DNA of 57,392 bases from an uncultured Bacteroidales bacterium (GTDB lineage Bacteria > Bacteroidota > Bacteroidia > Bacteroidales > P3), in the NCBI GenBank assembly GCA_900317285.1, contig ONGA01000018.1, forward strand, positions 1-57,392, in the 5' to 3' direction. Under the pieces are notes generated by a model, which did no database searches, was not told where the DNA came from, and worked only from the letters and a program-made list of their open reading frames with translations. Below are positions 19,036 to 26,741 of this stretch, one piece after another. Numbering within the stretch: position 1 is the stretch's first letter; each line of letters opens with the position of its first letter. The position numbers and the translations under genes were made by a program.

Positions 19036-20559
19036 ATGGTTCGAGTAAGATTTGCCCCCAGTCCCACGGGGCCGCTCCACATCGGCGGCGTGCGTACCGC
19101 CCTCTACAACTACCTCTTTGCCCGCCAGAACGGCGGCAAGATGATTCTCCGCATCGAGGATACCGACCAGACCCGCTTCGTGCCGGGTGCCGAACAATAT
19201 ATCATCGAAGCCCTCGACTGGCTGGGCATCAAGTTCGACGAAGGCGTGCACCTGGGTGGTCCCTTCGGCCCCTACCGCCAGAGCGACCGCAAGCCCATGT
19301 ACCGCCAATATGCCGAGCAGCTCATCCGCGACGGCTGGGCCTACTACGCCTTCGACAAGCCCGAAGCCCTCGAGGCCAAACGTAAGGAATACGAGGCAGA
19401 GAAGAAGACATTCCAGTACGACTGCAACACGCGCCTGCAGATGGAGAACAGCCTGAGCCTCGGCATGGAAGAGGCACAGCGCCGCATCGACGCCGGCGAG
19501 CCCTACGTTGTGCGCTTCAAGTTCCCCGACAATATCGACATCACGGTGCACGACATGATTCGTGGCGATGTGACGATGAACAGCCGCCTGCTGGACGACA
19601 AGGTGCTGTTCAAGTCCGACGGCATGCCCACCTACCACCTTGCCAACATCGTCGACGACCACACCATGGAAATCACCCACGTCATCCGTGGCGAGGAGTG
19701 GCTGCCGAGTGCACCGCTGCATGTGATGCTCTACAAGGCGTTCGGCTGGGAGGACACCATGCCGCGCTTTGCCCACCTGCCCCTGCTCCTCAAACCCGAA
19801 GGCAACGGCAAACTCAGCAAACGCGACGGCGACCGCCTGGGCTTCCCCGTGTTCCCCCTCGAGTGGCACGATCCCAAGAGTGGCGAAATCTCCAGCGGCT
19901 ACCGTGAGAAAGGCTACCTGCCCCAGGCGGTGGTCAACATGCTGGCATTGATGGGTTGGAATCCGGGTACCGAACAAGAAATCATGTCCATGGACGAGCT
20001 GATAAAGCTCTTCAACGTGGAGCATATCAGCAAAAACGGCGCCAAGTTCAACCTCGACAAGGCCAAGTGGTTCCAGCACGAGTATTTCCAGATGCTCAGC
20101 GACGAGGAGGTGGCCGACCACCTTGAAGCACAGCTCAAGGAGCACGGCATCAGTGCCGACCGCGCCTATATCGTCAAGGTGGCAGGCATGATGAAGGAGC
20201 GCATCACCTTCCCCAGCGAGCTGTGGGACACCTGCTGCTACTTCTTCCAAGCCCCGACAGAGTACAACGAAAAGGATGTGGCGAAGCGCTGGACGCCCGA
20301 CATGCACATCCACATGGCGAAAGTCATCGAGATACTCAATACCGTGCCCTTCGAACATGACGCCATCCACAAAGCCCTGCTCGACGACTACATCGCCGCC
20401 AACGGTCTCAACACCGGCAAGGTGATGAACTCGCTTCGCATCGCCGTCGTGGGACGCACCGTAGGTCCCGACATGATTACCCTCATCCTCATGCTTGGCA
20501 AGGACGAGACCATCCGCCGCGTGGAGAGAGCCATTGAAAAATTGAAAATTGAAAGTTGA
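19036..20559 (+). CDS. gltX: Glutamate--tRNA ligase
   Basis: Class I aminoacyl-tRNA synthetase charging tRNA-Glu, 507 residues as expected. The N-terminal catalytic signature is [20 protein letters not shown] (the HIGH equivalent) and the second is KLSKRDGDR (KMSKS equivalent). The C-terminal anticodon-binding domain ends with [20 protein letters not shown]. The last codons and the TGA stop lie inside a run of ATTGAAA heptamers (20533-20580), so the native C-terminus has been replaced or extended by repeat sequence. It starts 17 bases after the barrel gene. Confidence 0.97.
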   Translation: MVRVRFAPSPTGPLHIGGVRTALYNYLFARQNGGKMILRIEDTDQTRFVPGAEQYIIEALDWLGIKFDEGVHLGGPFGPYRQSDRKPMYRQYAEQLIRDGWAYYAFDKPEALEAKRKEYEAEKKTFQYDCNTRLQMENSLSLGMEEAQRRIDAGEPYVVRFKFPDNIDITVHDMIRGDVTMNSRLLDDKVLFKSDGMPTYHLANIVDDHTMEITHVIRGEEWLPSAPLHVMLYKAFGWEDTMPRFAHLPLLLKPEGNGKLSKRDGDRLGFPVFPLEWHDPKSGEISSGYREKGYLPQAVVNMLALMGWNPGTEQEIMSMDELIKLFNVEHISKNGAKFNLDKAKWFQHEYFQMLSDEEVADHLEAQLKEHGISADRAYIVKVAGMMKERITFPSELWDTCCYFFQAPTEYNEKDVAKRWTPDMHIHMAKVIEILNTVPFEHDAIHKALLDDYIAANGLNTGKVMNSLRIAVVGRTVGPDMITLILMLGKDETIRRVERAIEKLKIES

Positions 20560-20580
20560 AAATTGATAATTGATAATTAG
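20533..20580 (+). repeat. Heptamer array across the gltX stop codon
   Basis: The run consists of ATTGAAA, GTTGAAA and ATTGATA units. It starts within the last eight codons of gltX, contains its TGA (20557-20559) and ends one base before the ompH-like ATG, so it makes up the whole spacer. Confidence 0.85.
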
Positions 20581-20581
20581 T

Positions 20582-21208
20582 ATGGAAAATAACAAACTCA
20601 GCAAGATTCTTCTCGCCTGCAACGCCGTGCTGTTCCTCGGCCTGGTGGGCATTTATATCATCCACTTCACTTCGGCTCCCAAGAGCAGGGCCAACGCCGA
20701 AGCCACCGAGCCCCTGGTGAAAGACGGCGGCCTCACCATCGCCTATGTCGATACCGACACGCTGCTCGCCAACTACCAGTACGCCAAAGACCTTGAGAAA
20801 GAGTTGCTGGCATTCAAGAACCAGCAGGAAGCCTATGGCAAACAGCAGGTGGAGAAATTCCAGAACGACTACCAGAACTACCTCAAGAACGGCTCCAGCA
20901 TGACCCTCAGCCAACAACAGGCCAAGGAAGCCGAACTCAAGCAGCGTGCCGAGAAAATGGCCTCCCTCGAGCAGGAACTGGCGGCAAAAGTCATGGAACG
21001 CCAAATCAACGAGAACACCAAATTGCTCAACGCCATCTTCGCCTTCGTGCGCGAATACAACAAAGACAACCAGAAATTCGACATCATCCTTCGCAAAACC
21101 TTCGAGAACTCCCCCACCCTATATATGAATCCGGGCATGGACATCACGCAGGAGATTCTCGACGGGCTGAACGAAGAGTACAAGAATCTAAAAAAGAGCG
21201 ACGATTAA
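20582..21208 (+). CDS. OmpH/Skp-family periplasmic chaperone
   Basis: A 208-residue protein with an uncleaved-looking N-terminal membrane segment (ILLACNAVLFLGLVGIYII). An OmpH/Skp domain follows: GGLTIAYVDTDTLLANYQYAKD, a long coiled-coil rich in Gln, Lys and Glu (about 75-150), then a return strand (NQKFDIILRKTFENSPTLYMNPGMDITQEIL). The family binds unfolded outer-membrane proteins in the periplasm. The ATG at 20582 was preferred to an upstream TTG, which lies in the heptamer array. The stop codon is in the loop of the terminator hairpin. Confidence 0.88.
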   Translation: MENNKLSKILLACNAVLFLGLVGIYIIHFTSAPKSRANAEATEPLVKDGGLTIAYVDTDTLLANYQYAKDLEKELLAFKNQQEAYGKQQVEKFQNDYQNYLKNGSSMTLSQQQAKEAELKQRAEKMASLEQELAAKVMERQINENTKLLNAIFAFVREYNKDNQKFDIILRKTFENSPTLYMNPGMDITQEILDGLNEEYKNLKKSDD

Positions 21209-21225
21209 GTCGCTCTTTTTTTTTT
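21191..21225. terminator. Bidirectional intrinsic terminator between convergent genes
   Basis: AAAAAGAGCGAC and GTCGCTCTTTTT pair over 12 bases around a six-base loop that includes the TAA of the OmpH gene. A run of T follows on the plus strand and a run of A precedes it, so it can serve both this operon and the convergent glycosyltransferase gene that ends at 21224. Confidence 0.92.
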
Positions 21226-22300
21226 ACTTCGAGAATCTGCCGTGCAGAGAAATATAGGTCGTTCGGCGCAGCAGGTAATATTCCCATAGCAACTTGCCCT
21301 GATAGATGCCCGGCACCTGGGCAGGATGCTCAATCAGGCTACGTTTCTCTTCCAGACTCTCACGCCGTTGACGGAATTCGGAATGTGCCTTGCGTACCGC
21401 GGCGAATTCGCCCATGTGCCCCTGCAGGAGGAATTTCAGCGCGGCGACACCGTCAAGCAGCATACGCAGTGCCAGCACCCGGCTCCGACAATTCTCCGGC
21501 AGGTTCTTGTAAAGCATCGAGAGGTTGTTGCGGAAGTTCAACTGAGTCTTGAAGGGAGACGATTTCGGCAGAGTGCCGCCACCGACATGGTAAACCACCG
21601 ACCGGGGGCAGCAGCGCACACGGTAGCCCGCATTCTTCACGCGCCAGCAGAAGTCTATCTCCTCCATGTGGGCAAAGAAATCGCCGTCAAGTCCACCCAA
21701 CTCCTTCCACACGTCGGCACGCACAAACATTGCAGCGCCCGACGCCCAGAACACATCGCGTTCGTCGTCATACTGCCCATGGTCGTGCTCCAGAGTGTTG
21801 AAGAGGCGCCCACGGCAGAAGGGATAGCCGTAGGCATCGATGAATCCTCCCGCTCCTCCGGCATACTCGAAAGTGTCGCGACGGTCGTACATCAGCAGCT
21901 TGGGCTGTGCCACTGCCACCTTCTCCTCGCGTTCCATCATGTTGATTATCGGCTGTATCCAGTGGGGCGTGCACTCCACGTCGCTGTTGAGCAGCACGTA
22001 GTAGTCGGCTTCCACCTGCGCCAATGCCTTGTTGTAGCCTTCGGCAAAGCCGTAGTTTCTGTCGAGCAGCACCAGCGGCACCTCGGGATAGTTCTCTTTC
22101 AGGAACGCCACCGACCCGTCGGTAGAGCCGTTGTCGGCGACAATCACCTGCGACGTGAGCTCCAGCGGCTCCTCGTGCGGGGTCTGCCAGCCAGCTTCGC
22201 CTTCGGCATCAAGCAGCGAATATTTCAGCACCGACGGCAGGAAACGCTCCAGCATCGGTTTTCCATTCCAGTTCAGAATAACGATTGCAACGTGTATCAT
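21224..22300 (-). CDS. Family 2 glycosyltransferase
   Basis: A 358-residue GT-A fold enzyme of the rhamnosyltransferase-like GT2 group. Visible motifs are VAIVILNWNG, VIVADNGSTDGSVAFL, NYGFAEGYNKAL, LLNSDVE (the DXD equivalent) and FWASGAAMFVRADVWKELGGLDGDFFAHMEEIDFCWR. A C-terminal hydrophobic/amphipathic region suggests membrane association. It probably adds sugars to a surface polysaccharide or lipid-linked oligosaccharide. It is last in the minus-strand group nadE, GWxTD, LpxL-like, GT2, starting eight bases after the acyltransferase stop. Confidence 0.9.
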   Translation of the reverse strand: MIHVAIVILNWNGKPMLERFLPSVLKYSLLDAEGEAGWQTPHEEPLELTSQVIVADNGSTDGSVAFLKENYPEVPLVLLDRNYGFAEGYNKALAQVEADYYVLLNSDVECTPHWIQPIINMMEREEKVAVAQPKLLMYDRRDTFEYAGGAGGFIDAYGYPFCRGRLFNTLEHDHGQYDDERDVFWASGAAMFVRADVWKELGGLDGDFFAHMEEIDFCWRVKNAGYRVRCCPRSVVYHVGGGTLPKSSPFKTQLNFRNNLSMLYKNLPENCRSRVLALRMLLDGVAALKFLLQGHMGEFAAVRKAHSEFRQRRESLEEKRSLIEHPAQVPGIYQGKLLWEYYLLRRTTYISLHGRFSK

Positions 22301-22308
22301 CTTTCGGT

Positions 22309-23160
22309 TCAGTTGTTGGGTTGGGGACTTGTGGACGGCAATCCGAGGGGTGTCTCTTCGGGACGCTTGTGTTTCCAGCGGCGATGACTCCAGAGCCAGT
22401 ACTCCGGCTGGCGACAGATATCCTCCTCCAGCCGACGGGCATAGCGCTCCACAATCCAGTACTGCGGCACCGACAACGGGTCATCGCATATCAAGCTGAA
22501 TGTCACCGTATAGTGTCCACGGCGCACCTTGTCCACACGGTAGTACAGCACAGGGTAGCCGTACTGACGGGCAAACTTCTCGGCGCCATAGATAAAAGGG
22601 GTCTCCTGATTCAGAAACATCGTCCAATAGCACCGCGCATGGGAGGGCGACTGGTCGCTCAGCATCATCAAAGCACACGGCACATGGTGGCGGTCGTAGT
22701 ATGCCACCTCCTCACGCACCGTGTCGGCATACACCACCTGCGTCCCGAAACGGGTGCGGCGGCGGTACACTCGCGGTTCGAAGAACTTGCTCTCCAACGC
22801 TTTGCCGATGCCGATGCCGTGGTGTCCGAACTGGCGGCAGAGGGTGGTGATCATGAATTCCCAATCGTTGTAGTGTGCCGACATCAGCACTACCGTCCGT
22901 CCCTCCTCGTAGTATCGGTTCACCAGCTCGGGGTTCGTTACGCGGTAGCGTTTCCTGATGGCTTTCTCGCTGGCGAAAAGGTTGTACACCCCCTCCAGGA
23001 AAATGTCGCACAGGTGGCGGTAGAAACGGCGCTCGATGCGGCGCAGCTCCTTCTCCCCTTTCTCGGGGAAAGAGCGCAAAAGGTTGTCGCGCACCACCTT
23101 CTTGCGGTAGCCCACAAGGCGGTAGATAATCACGTACAATATGTCCGATAGCAAATACAC
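22309..23160 (-). CDS. Lipid A biosynthesis (LpxL/HtrB-like) acyltransferase
   Basis: A 283-residue member of the bacterial lipid A acyltransferase family, which transfers a secondary acyl chain to lipid A at the inner membrane. The core includes YRKKVVRDNLLRSFPEKGEKELRRIERRFYRHLCD, the catalytic His and acidic residue in SAHYNDWE, and LMMLSDQSP. It ends with YWLWSHRRWKHKRPEE, as in the family. The start is a GTG. The first residues (VYLLSDILYVII) align with the second half of the usual N-terminal membrane region, so about 20 residues seem to be missing; an in-frame stop lies three codons upstream. Confidence 0.85.
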   Translation of the reverse strand: MYLLSDILYVIIYRLVGYRKKVVRDNLLRSFPEKGEKELRRIERRFYRHLCDIFLEGVYNLFASEKAIRKRYRVTNPELVNRYYEEGRTVVLMSAHYNDWEFMITTLCRQFGHHGIGIGKALESKFFEPRVYRRRTRFGTQVVYADTVREEVAYYDRHHVPCALMMLSDQSPSHARCYWTMFLNQETPFIYGAEKFARQYGYPVLYYRVDKVRRGHYTVTFSLICDDPLSVPQYWIVERYARRLEEDICRQPEYWLWSHRRWKHKRPEETPLGLPSTSPQPNN

Positions 23161-23176
23161 CTTAATGCGCTAGGGT

Positions 23177-24724
23177 TCAATATCCTCTATTGAACTGTTC
23201 CCCTACTTCGCCCACAGTGTTCTCAGGCAGCTGCTGGCGGCAGAGGCGGCGTTCCCAACCCGGGTCCTGCACCTCGCCGCGGGCGTTGCTGTGCAGCAGG
23301 CGGTAGAGGCCGCTGCGATGCTCGTCCCAGAAGAGGAACACACGGTTCGGGTCATCGGTGTCCAGCTTGTTGTAGCGCCACAGCTGATAGGGCAGGTAGA
23401 AAATCTGGCCCTGGGCAGGCTTGGAGAACTGGTCCTCGTCCTGCGTGCCCGTCTGCTGCATCACGTTGGCGGCACTGGTAACCATGGCACCCAGGTACTT
23501 GACCGAGGTGAAGTTCTTCTCGTCCCTGACGAAGTCGGGAGGACCGTAGGTGAGGTACACGCGGCCGCGGTCGGTATTGATGCCCTTGGTGTGCACATAG
23601 CTGAAGTTCGCCATCACATAGTCCACACGCTCCTTGTATTTCAGCCACTCGCCTTCAGGGTCGAGGGGACTGCGTTTCTGCCAGAAAGTGTAGAGGAATG
23701 CCTGCTTCTCCTCCAGGCCGGGATGTCCGGTGAGGTTGCTCACCACCTGCCGTTCCTGTGTGGATGCCAGGGGATAGAGCGACTCAAGGTAGGTGTCCAG
23801 CTGGCGCTCGTCAGTGTAGATGCCGACGAAGGTGGTGGCGAAGTCGCTAATCTCGTGTCCGCCCGCCACATCGGGGTTCGAGCGATAGAAAGGCAGCTTC
23901 TTATAGAGCATGAGCTCGTTCTTGCTGTTGCGTGCCTCCACCACGAGGTTGTAGCTGCCCGAGGGCAACCCTTCGATGTCGAGGGCACCGTAGACGGGCA
24001 CCATCGAAGCGCTCTGCTGGCGCATGCGGTTCGCCTGACCCTCATAGCGGCGGCCTGTCGCCTGTTCTTCGACATAGGCAACGGTGAGGAAGGGGCTCAC
24101 ACCCACTTCGCGCTCAATGTTGTATATCTCATAGTAGTAGCGCAGAAGATTCTGGCTGGCGGGATAATAGTCGCTGACATACGGCTCCATGTCGTAGCCG
24201 TTGCGCGACAGCGGGTTGTCAGACTCGGTGGGAGTGGCTTCCGACACCGGCAGCACGCTCGACATCGACGGGTGGCGCGAGTCGTAGCTGATGGCAACTT
24301 TCTCCCTCACCACCGATTCCGGCGCCTGGCGCCCCAGGTCGCGCACCCTCAGTTCGAGGTCGTAGATGCCGTTTTTCACGGCGAAGCGCTGCACGTCGAG
24401 GAAGGAGAAGTCCACCTCGTCGAGGCTCCCCACCGTAGGGCTCCCCAGGTCGTACTTCTTGGCGTAGCACAGCGAGTCGCCCTGCTTCAGGGCGATGGTC
24501 ACCTCGGCGGTGGCGCGGTAGCTGCCGTTCTCCTGCTCCTTGAACGCCATCGTCCAGGCGTCGAAGCTCAGATAGGTCTCCACATAGGGGCTCTGCTGCT
24601 CGGCGAGGTAGAAGGTGCTGTAGGAGAACATCGCCTGCATCTTCACCTCCTCCTGCGCCCGGCAAGAGGGACTGTTCAGCCCGACAACCGAAAGCAGTGC
24701 CGCAAATAGCAATATCTTTTTCAT
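23177..24724 (-). CDS. GWxTD domain-containing secreted protein
   Basis: A 515-residue exported protein with a signal peptide (MKKILLFAALLSVVGLNSPSCRAQ), an N-terminal region of beta strands, and a C-terminal GWxTD domain: SPLDPEGEWLKYKERVDY, then KGINTDRGRVYLTYGPPD (the GWxTD position reads GINTD), and a final YLPYQLWRY...FLFWDE. GWxTD proteins are frequent in Bacteroidota; I know of no firm function. The start at 24724 was chosen because it begins the signal peptide and follows AAGAAAG. It sits between nadE and the LpxL-like gene in one apparent operon. Confidence 0.82.
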   Translation of the reverse strand: MKKILLFAALLSVVGLNSPSCRAQEEVKMQAMFSYSTFYLAEQQSPYVETYLSFDAWTMAFKEQENGSYRATAEVTIALKQGDSLCYAKKYDLGSPTVGSLDEVDFSFLDVQRFAVKNGIYDLELRVRDLGRQAPESVVREKVAISYDSRHPSMSSVLPVSEATPTESDNPLSRNGYDMEPYVSDYYPASQNLLRYYYEIYNIEREVGVSPFLTVAYVEEQATGRRYEGQANRMRQQSASMVPVYGALDIEGLPSGSYNLVVEARNSKNELMLYKKLPFYRSNPDVAGGHEISDFATTFVGIYTDERQLDTYLESLYPLASTQERQVVSNLTGHPGLEEKQAFLYTFWQKRSPLDPEGEWLKYKERVDYVMANFSYVHTKGINTDRGRVYLTYGPPDFVRDEKNFTSVKYLGAMVTSAANVMQQTGTQDEDQFSKPAQGQIFYLPYQLWRYNKLDTDDPNRVFLFWDEHRSGLYRLLHSNARGEVQDPGWERRLCRQQLPENTVGEVGEQFNRGY

Positions 24725-24746
24725 CTTTCTTGTCTTTTTTGTCTTG

Positions 24747-26303
24747 TTAGGAAATCGGCCAGCGGCGGTCAAAGCCGAAGCTCACGGGGCTCACCTTCAG
24801 CTGCGGGGCAAACTGCAGGCGCTTCCACTCATTCTGCTTCACCTTCCGTATGACCATCTGCACCGTCTCGCGGTCGTAGCCCTCGTCGACAATCTCGTCC
24901 TCGCAGAGGCTCTCGTCAAGGTAAAGATTGAGGATGGCGTCGAGCAGGTCGTAGTCGGGCAGCGAGTCGCTGTCTTTCTGTCCCGGACGCAGCTCGGCGC
25001 TGGGAGCCTTGTCGATGGTGTTCTGCGGAATGCGGATACCGTCGCGGTTAATCCATTCGCTGAGCTGGTACACCTCGGTCTTGTAGAGGTCGCCGATGAC
25101 GGCGAGCGAGCCGCACGAGTCGCCGTAGAGGGTACCGTAGCCCATGGCGGCCTCGCTGCGGTTGGTGGTGTTCAGCGCCAGGGCGCCGAACTTGTTGGCA
25201 TAGCTCATCACGAGGGTGCCGCGCACGCGGGCCTGCATATTCTCTTCCGTGACATCCTCGGCGCGGTCGCCGAAGACAGGCTTCAAAGTCTCGCGGAAAG
25301 CGTCGAAGACGGGACGGATGGGCACGATGTCGTAGCTCATGCCCAGGTTGTGCGCCAGATCCTCGGCATCCTTCACAGAATGGTCGGTCGAATACTGGCT
25401 CGGCATCAGCAACCCGTGCACATTCTCGGTACCCAGGGCGTCGACGGCCAGTGTCGCCACCAGCGCCGAGTCGATGCCGCCGCTCAATCCGAGCACCGCC
25501 CGATAGAGGCCGTTCTTCCTGAAATAGTCGCGGATACCCGTCACCAAAGCCTTGTACACCAGCTCCACTGCCTCGGGCTTCTCGTCCTCCACGGTGTCCA
25601 TCAGCTGCATGTCCACCGTGCCGCAGGCATGCTCGAAATAGGGCAGCTGCATCAGCACACCGCCCGCGGCGTTCATCGCCAGGCTGCCGCCGGCATACAG
25701 GAACGGGCCCTCGCCGCCGGTGCGGTTCACATACACCAGACCCGCATTCAGCAGCTCCACAATTTTCGTCATGCGGTAGCGCGTGCGGTAGGGCTTCTGA
25801 TAGTCAAACACATTGCATCCGCAGCACACCACCATGTCGGGCTGCTCCACGTGGCCCTTGGTCAGCTCCTTGAGGTCCTCATAGAAGCCGATGGCAATCT
25901 TCTGGTCGTGGAACTGGACCACCTGCACACCCTCGCCCCTCACGAAACAGCGCTGCTCGTCGGGCATCAGGTACTTCTTGGTCACGATGGCGCGGATGGC
26001 GCAATTCTGCACAAACACGATGGCATTGCACAGCCCCTTGTCCTGAATCTGCAGCGGCAGACCCACCAGGAAAGCCCTGTGCTCGGAACGGGCCACCAGC
26101 TCCTGCAGCGCCGCCTGGGCGCGCTTCTGGAGGTCGGTGTAGCCTGCGGCGGCATACAGGGGGGCGCCGCACAGCGTGCAGGCGGGAAAAACAGTAAGCA
26201 GCGCATCGCGCGACTGCGGTGTATCCAACTCAGCAAGAATCCATTGCAGATTCTCTTCGGGCGCCAAAGTGCGCACATCATGCTGGACAATATGAATGTT
26301 CAT
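24747..26303 (-). CDS. nadE: NAD+ synthase with a degenerate glutaminase (nitrilase) domain
   Basis: A 518-residue two-domain NAD synthetase, last step of NAD biosynthesis. The C-terminal synthetase domain looks active: P-loop LGLSGGIDSALVATLAVDALG (about 271-291), MPSQYSTDHSV, NTTNRSEAAMGYGTLYGDSCG, and KAPSAELRPGQKDSDSLPDYDLLD. The N-terminal nitrilase-fold domain normally has a Glu-Lys-Cys triad. Here the Glu of FPE is Ala (VFPACTLCG, about residue 41) and the Cys of ICED is Tyr (IGFYEDL, about 141); the Lys is kept (VTKKYLMP). The domain probably cannot hydrolyse glutamine, so free ammonia or another glutaminase may be used. First gene of the minus-strand group. Confidence 0.93.
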   Translation of the reverse strand: MNIHIVQHDVRTLAPEENLQWILAELDTPQSRDALLTVFPACTLCGAPLYAAAGYTDLQKRAQAALQELVARSEHRAFLVGLPLQIQDKGLCNAIVFVQNCAIRAIVTKKYLMPDEQRCFVRGEGVQVVQFHDQKIAIGFYEDLKELTKGHVEQPDMVVCCGCNVFDYQKPYRTRYRMTKIVELLNAGLVYVNRTGGEGPFLYAGGSLAMNAAGGVLMQLPYFEHACGTVDMQLMDTVEDEKPEAVELVYKALVTGIRDYFRKNGLYRAVLGLSGGIDSALVATLAVDALGTENVHGLLMPSQYSTDHSVKDAEDLAHNLGMSYDIVPIRPVFDAFRETLKPVFGDRAEDVTEENMQARVRGTLVMSYANKFGALALNTTNRSEAAMGYGTLYGDSCGSLAVIGDLYKTEVYQLSEWINRDGIRIPQNTIDKAPSAELRPGQKDSDSLPDYDLLDAILNLYLDESLCEDEIVDEGYDRETVQMVIRKVKQNEWKRLQFAPQLKVSPVSFGFDRRWPIS

Positions 26304-26416
26304 TTCTTCTCTTTTTTATATTTCACGTGATAAAATCAAAACATAAAACGGAGAAAAAAAAGATTTAGTATACACCCGCCGATTAATTTTTTCCACACCC
26401 CCCTTCCGGCAAAAAT

Positions 26417-26526
26417 GACATAGGTAATGCAAGGTAGCGACATAGGAGCGACATACTATCATCCATAGACCTACCATAGAGTTACAATAGAGGTACCATA
26501 GACCTAGCATAGACCTACCGAACATA
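26417..26526. repeat. Array of about ten 11-bp units upstream of topA
   Basis: The units include GACATAGGTAA, TGCAAGGTAGC, GACATAGGAGC, GACATACTATC, ATCCATAGACC, TACCATAGAGT, TACAATAGAGG, TACCATAGACC and TAGCATAGACC. They are more diverged than the arrays at 15.8 and 39.3 kb but keep the 11-bp period. GACATAGGAG also occurs at 39252 and 39351, and in reverse at 15832-15841. Confidence 0.85.
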
Positions 26527-26662
26527 GTCAGCACTGATTACAATTATCTTATTGATAATCAGTTCATATTTTGATTCTCACATGGAATTTTCATCCCGTT
26601 TTGCACCTGCAAAGATATGCAAGTTTTTTGAACTGGCAAAATTAATTTTTCAAAAACTTTTC

Positions 26663-26693
26663 TTGCGCACGTACAATAAATAAAATATATTTA
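26663..26693 (+). promoter_or_regulatory. Possible promoter of topA
   Basis: TTGC (26663-26666) and TATATTTA (26686-26693) have a 19-base spacing. The -7 element ends in A rather than G, so this is a moderate match. Confidence 0.4.
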
Positions 26694-26741
26694 CGTTACT
26701 ACCGGCAAAATGAAACGAAAGAAACAATAAAAACATACCCT

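Larger units (their letters stand above)
26304..26741. other. Divergent intergenic region between nadE and topA (438 bp)
   Basis: No gene is seen. The region holds an 11-bp repeat array (26417-26526), AT-rich DNA on both sides, and a likely promoter for topA (26663-26693). I could not identify a convincing promoter for nadE on the minus strand. Confidence 0.6.

Noticed and set aside
19015-20652. A 545-codon open frame antisense to gltX, and similar long frames antisense to parC/lepB (45680-48055), nadE (24744-26330), the GWxTD gene (23291-24709), the peptidase (15971-17467) and the T9SS cargo (6681-8123)
   Set aside because: The sense strands encode well-recognised proteins. The antisense frames show no family motifs, are rich in His/Val/Arg/Gly, and are explained by strong C-ending codon bias in GC-rich DNA.
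24747-26303. Sequencing error as the cause of the missing NadE catalytic residues
   Set aside because: The two positions are 100 residues apart, in frame, with sensible codons around them (GCC for Ala, TAT/TAC for Tyr); two independent substitutions are unlikely as errors, though not excluded.
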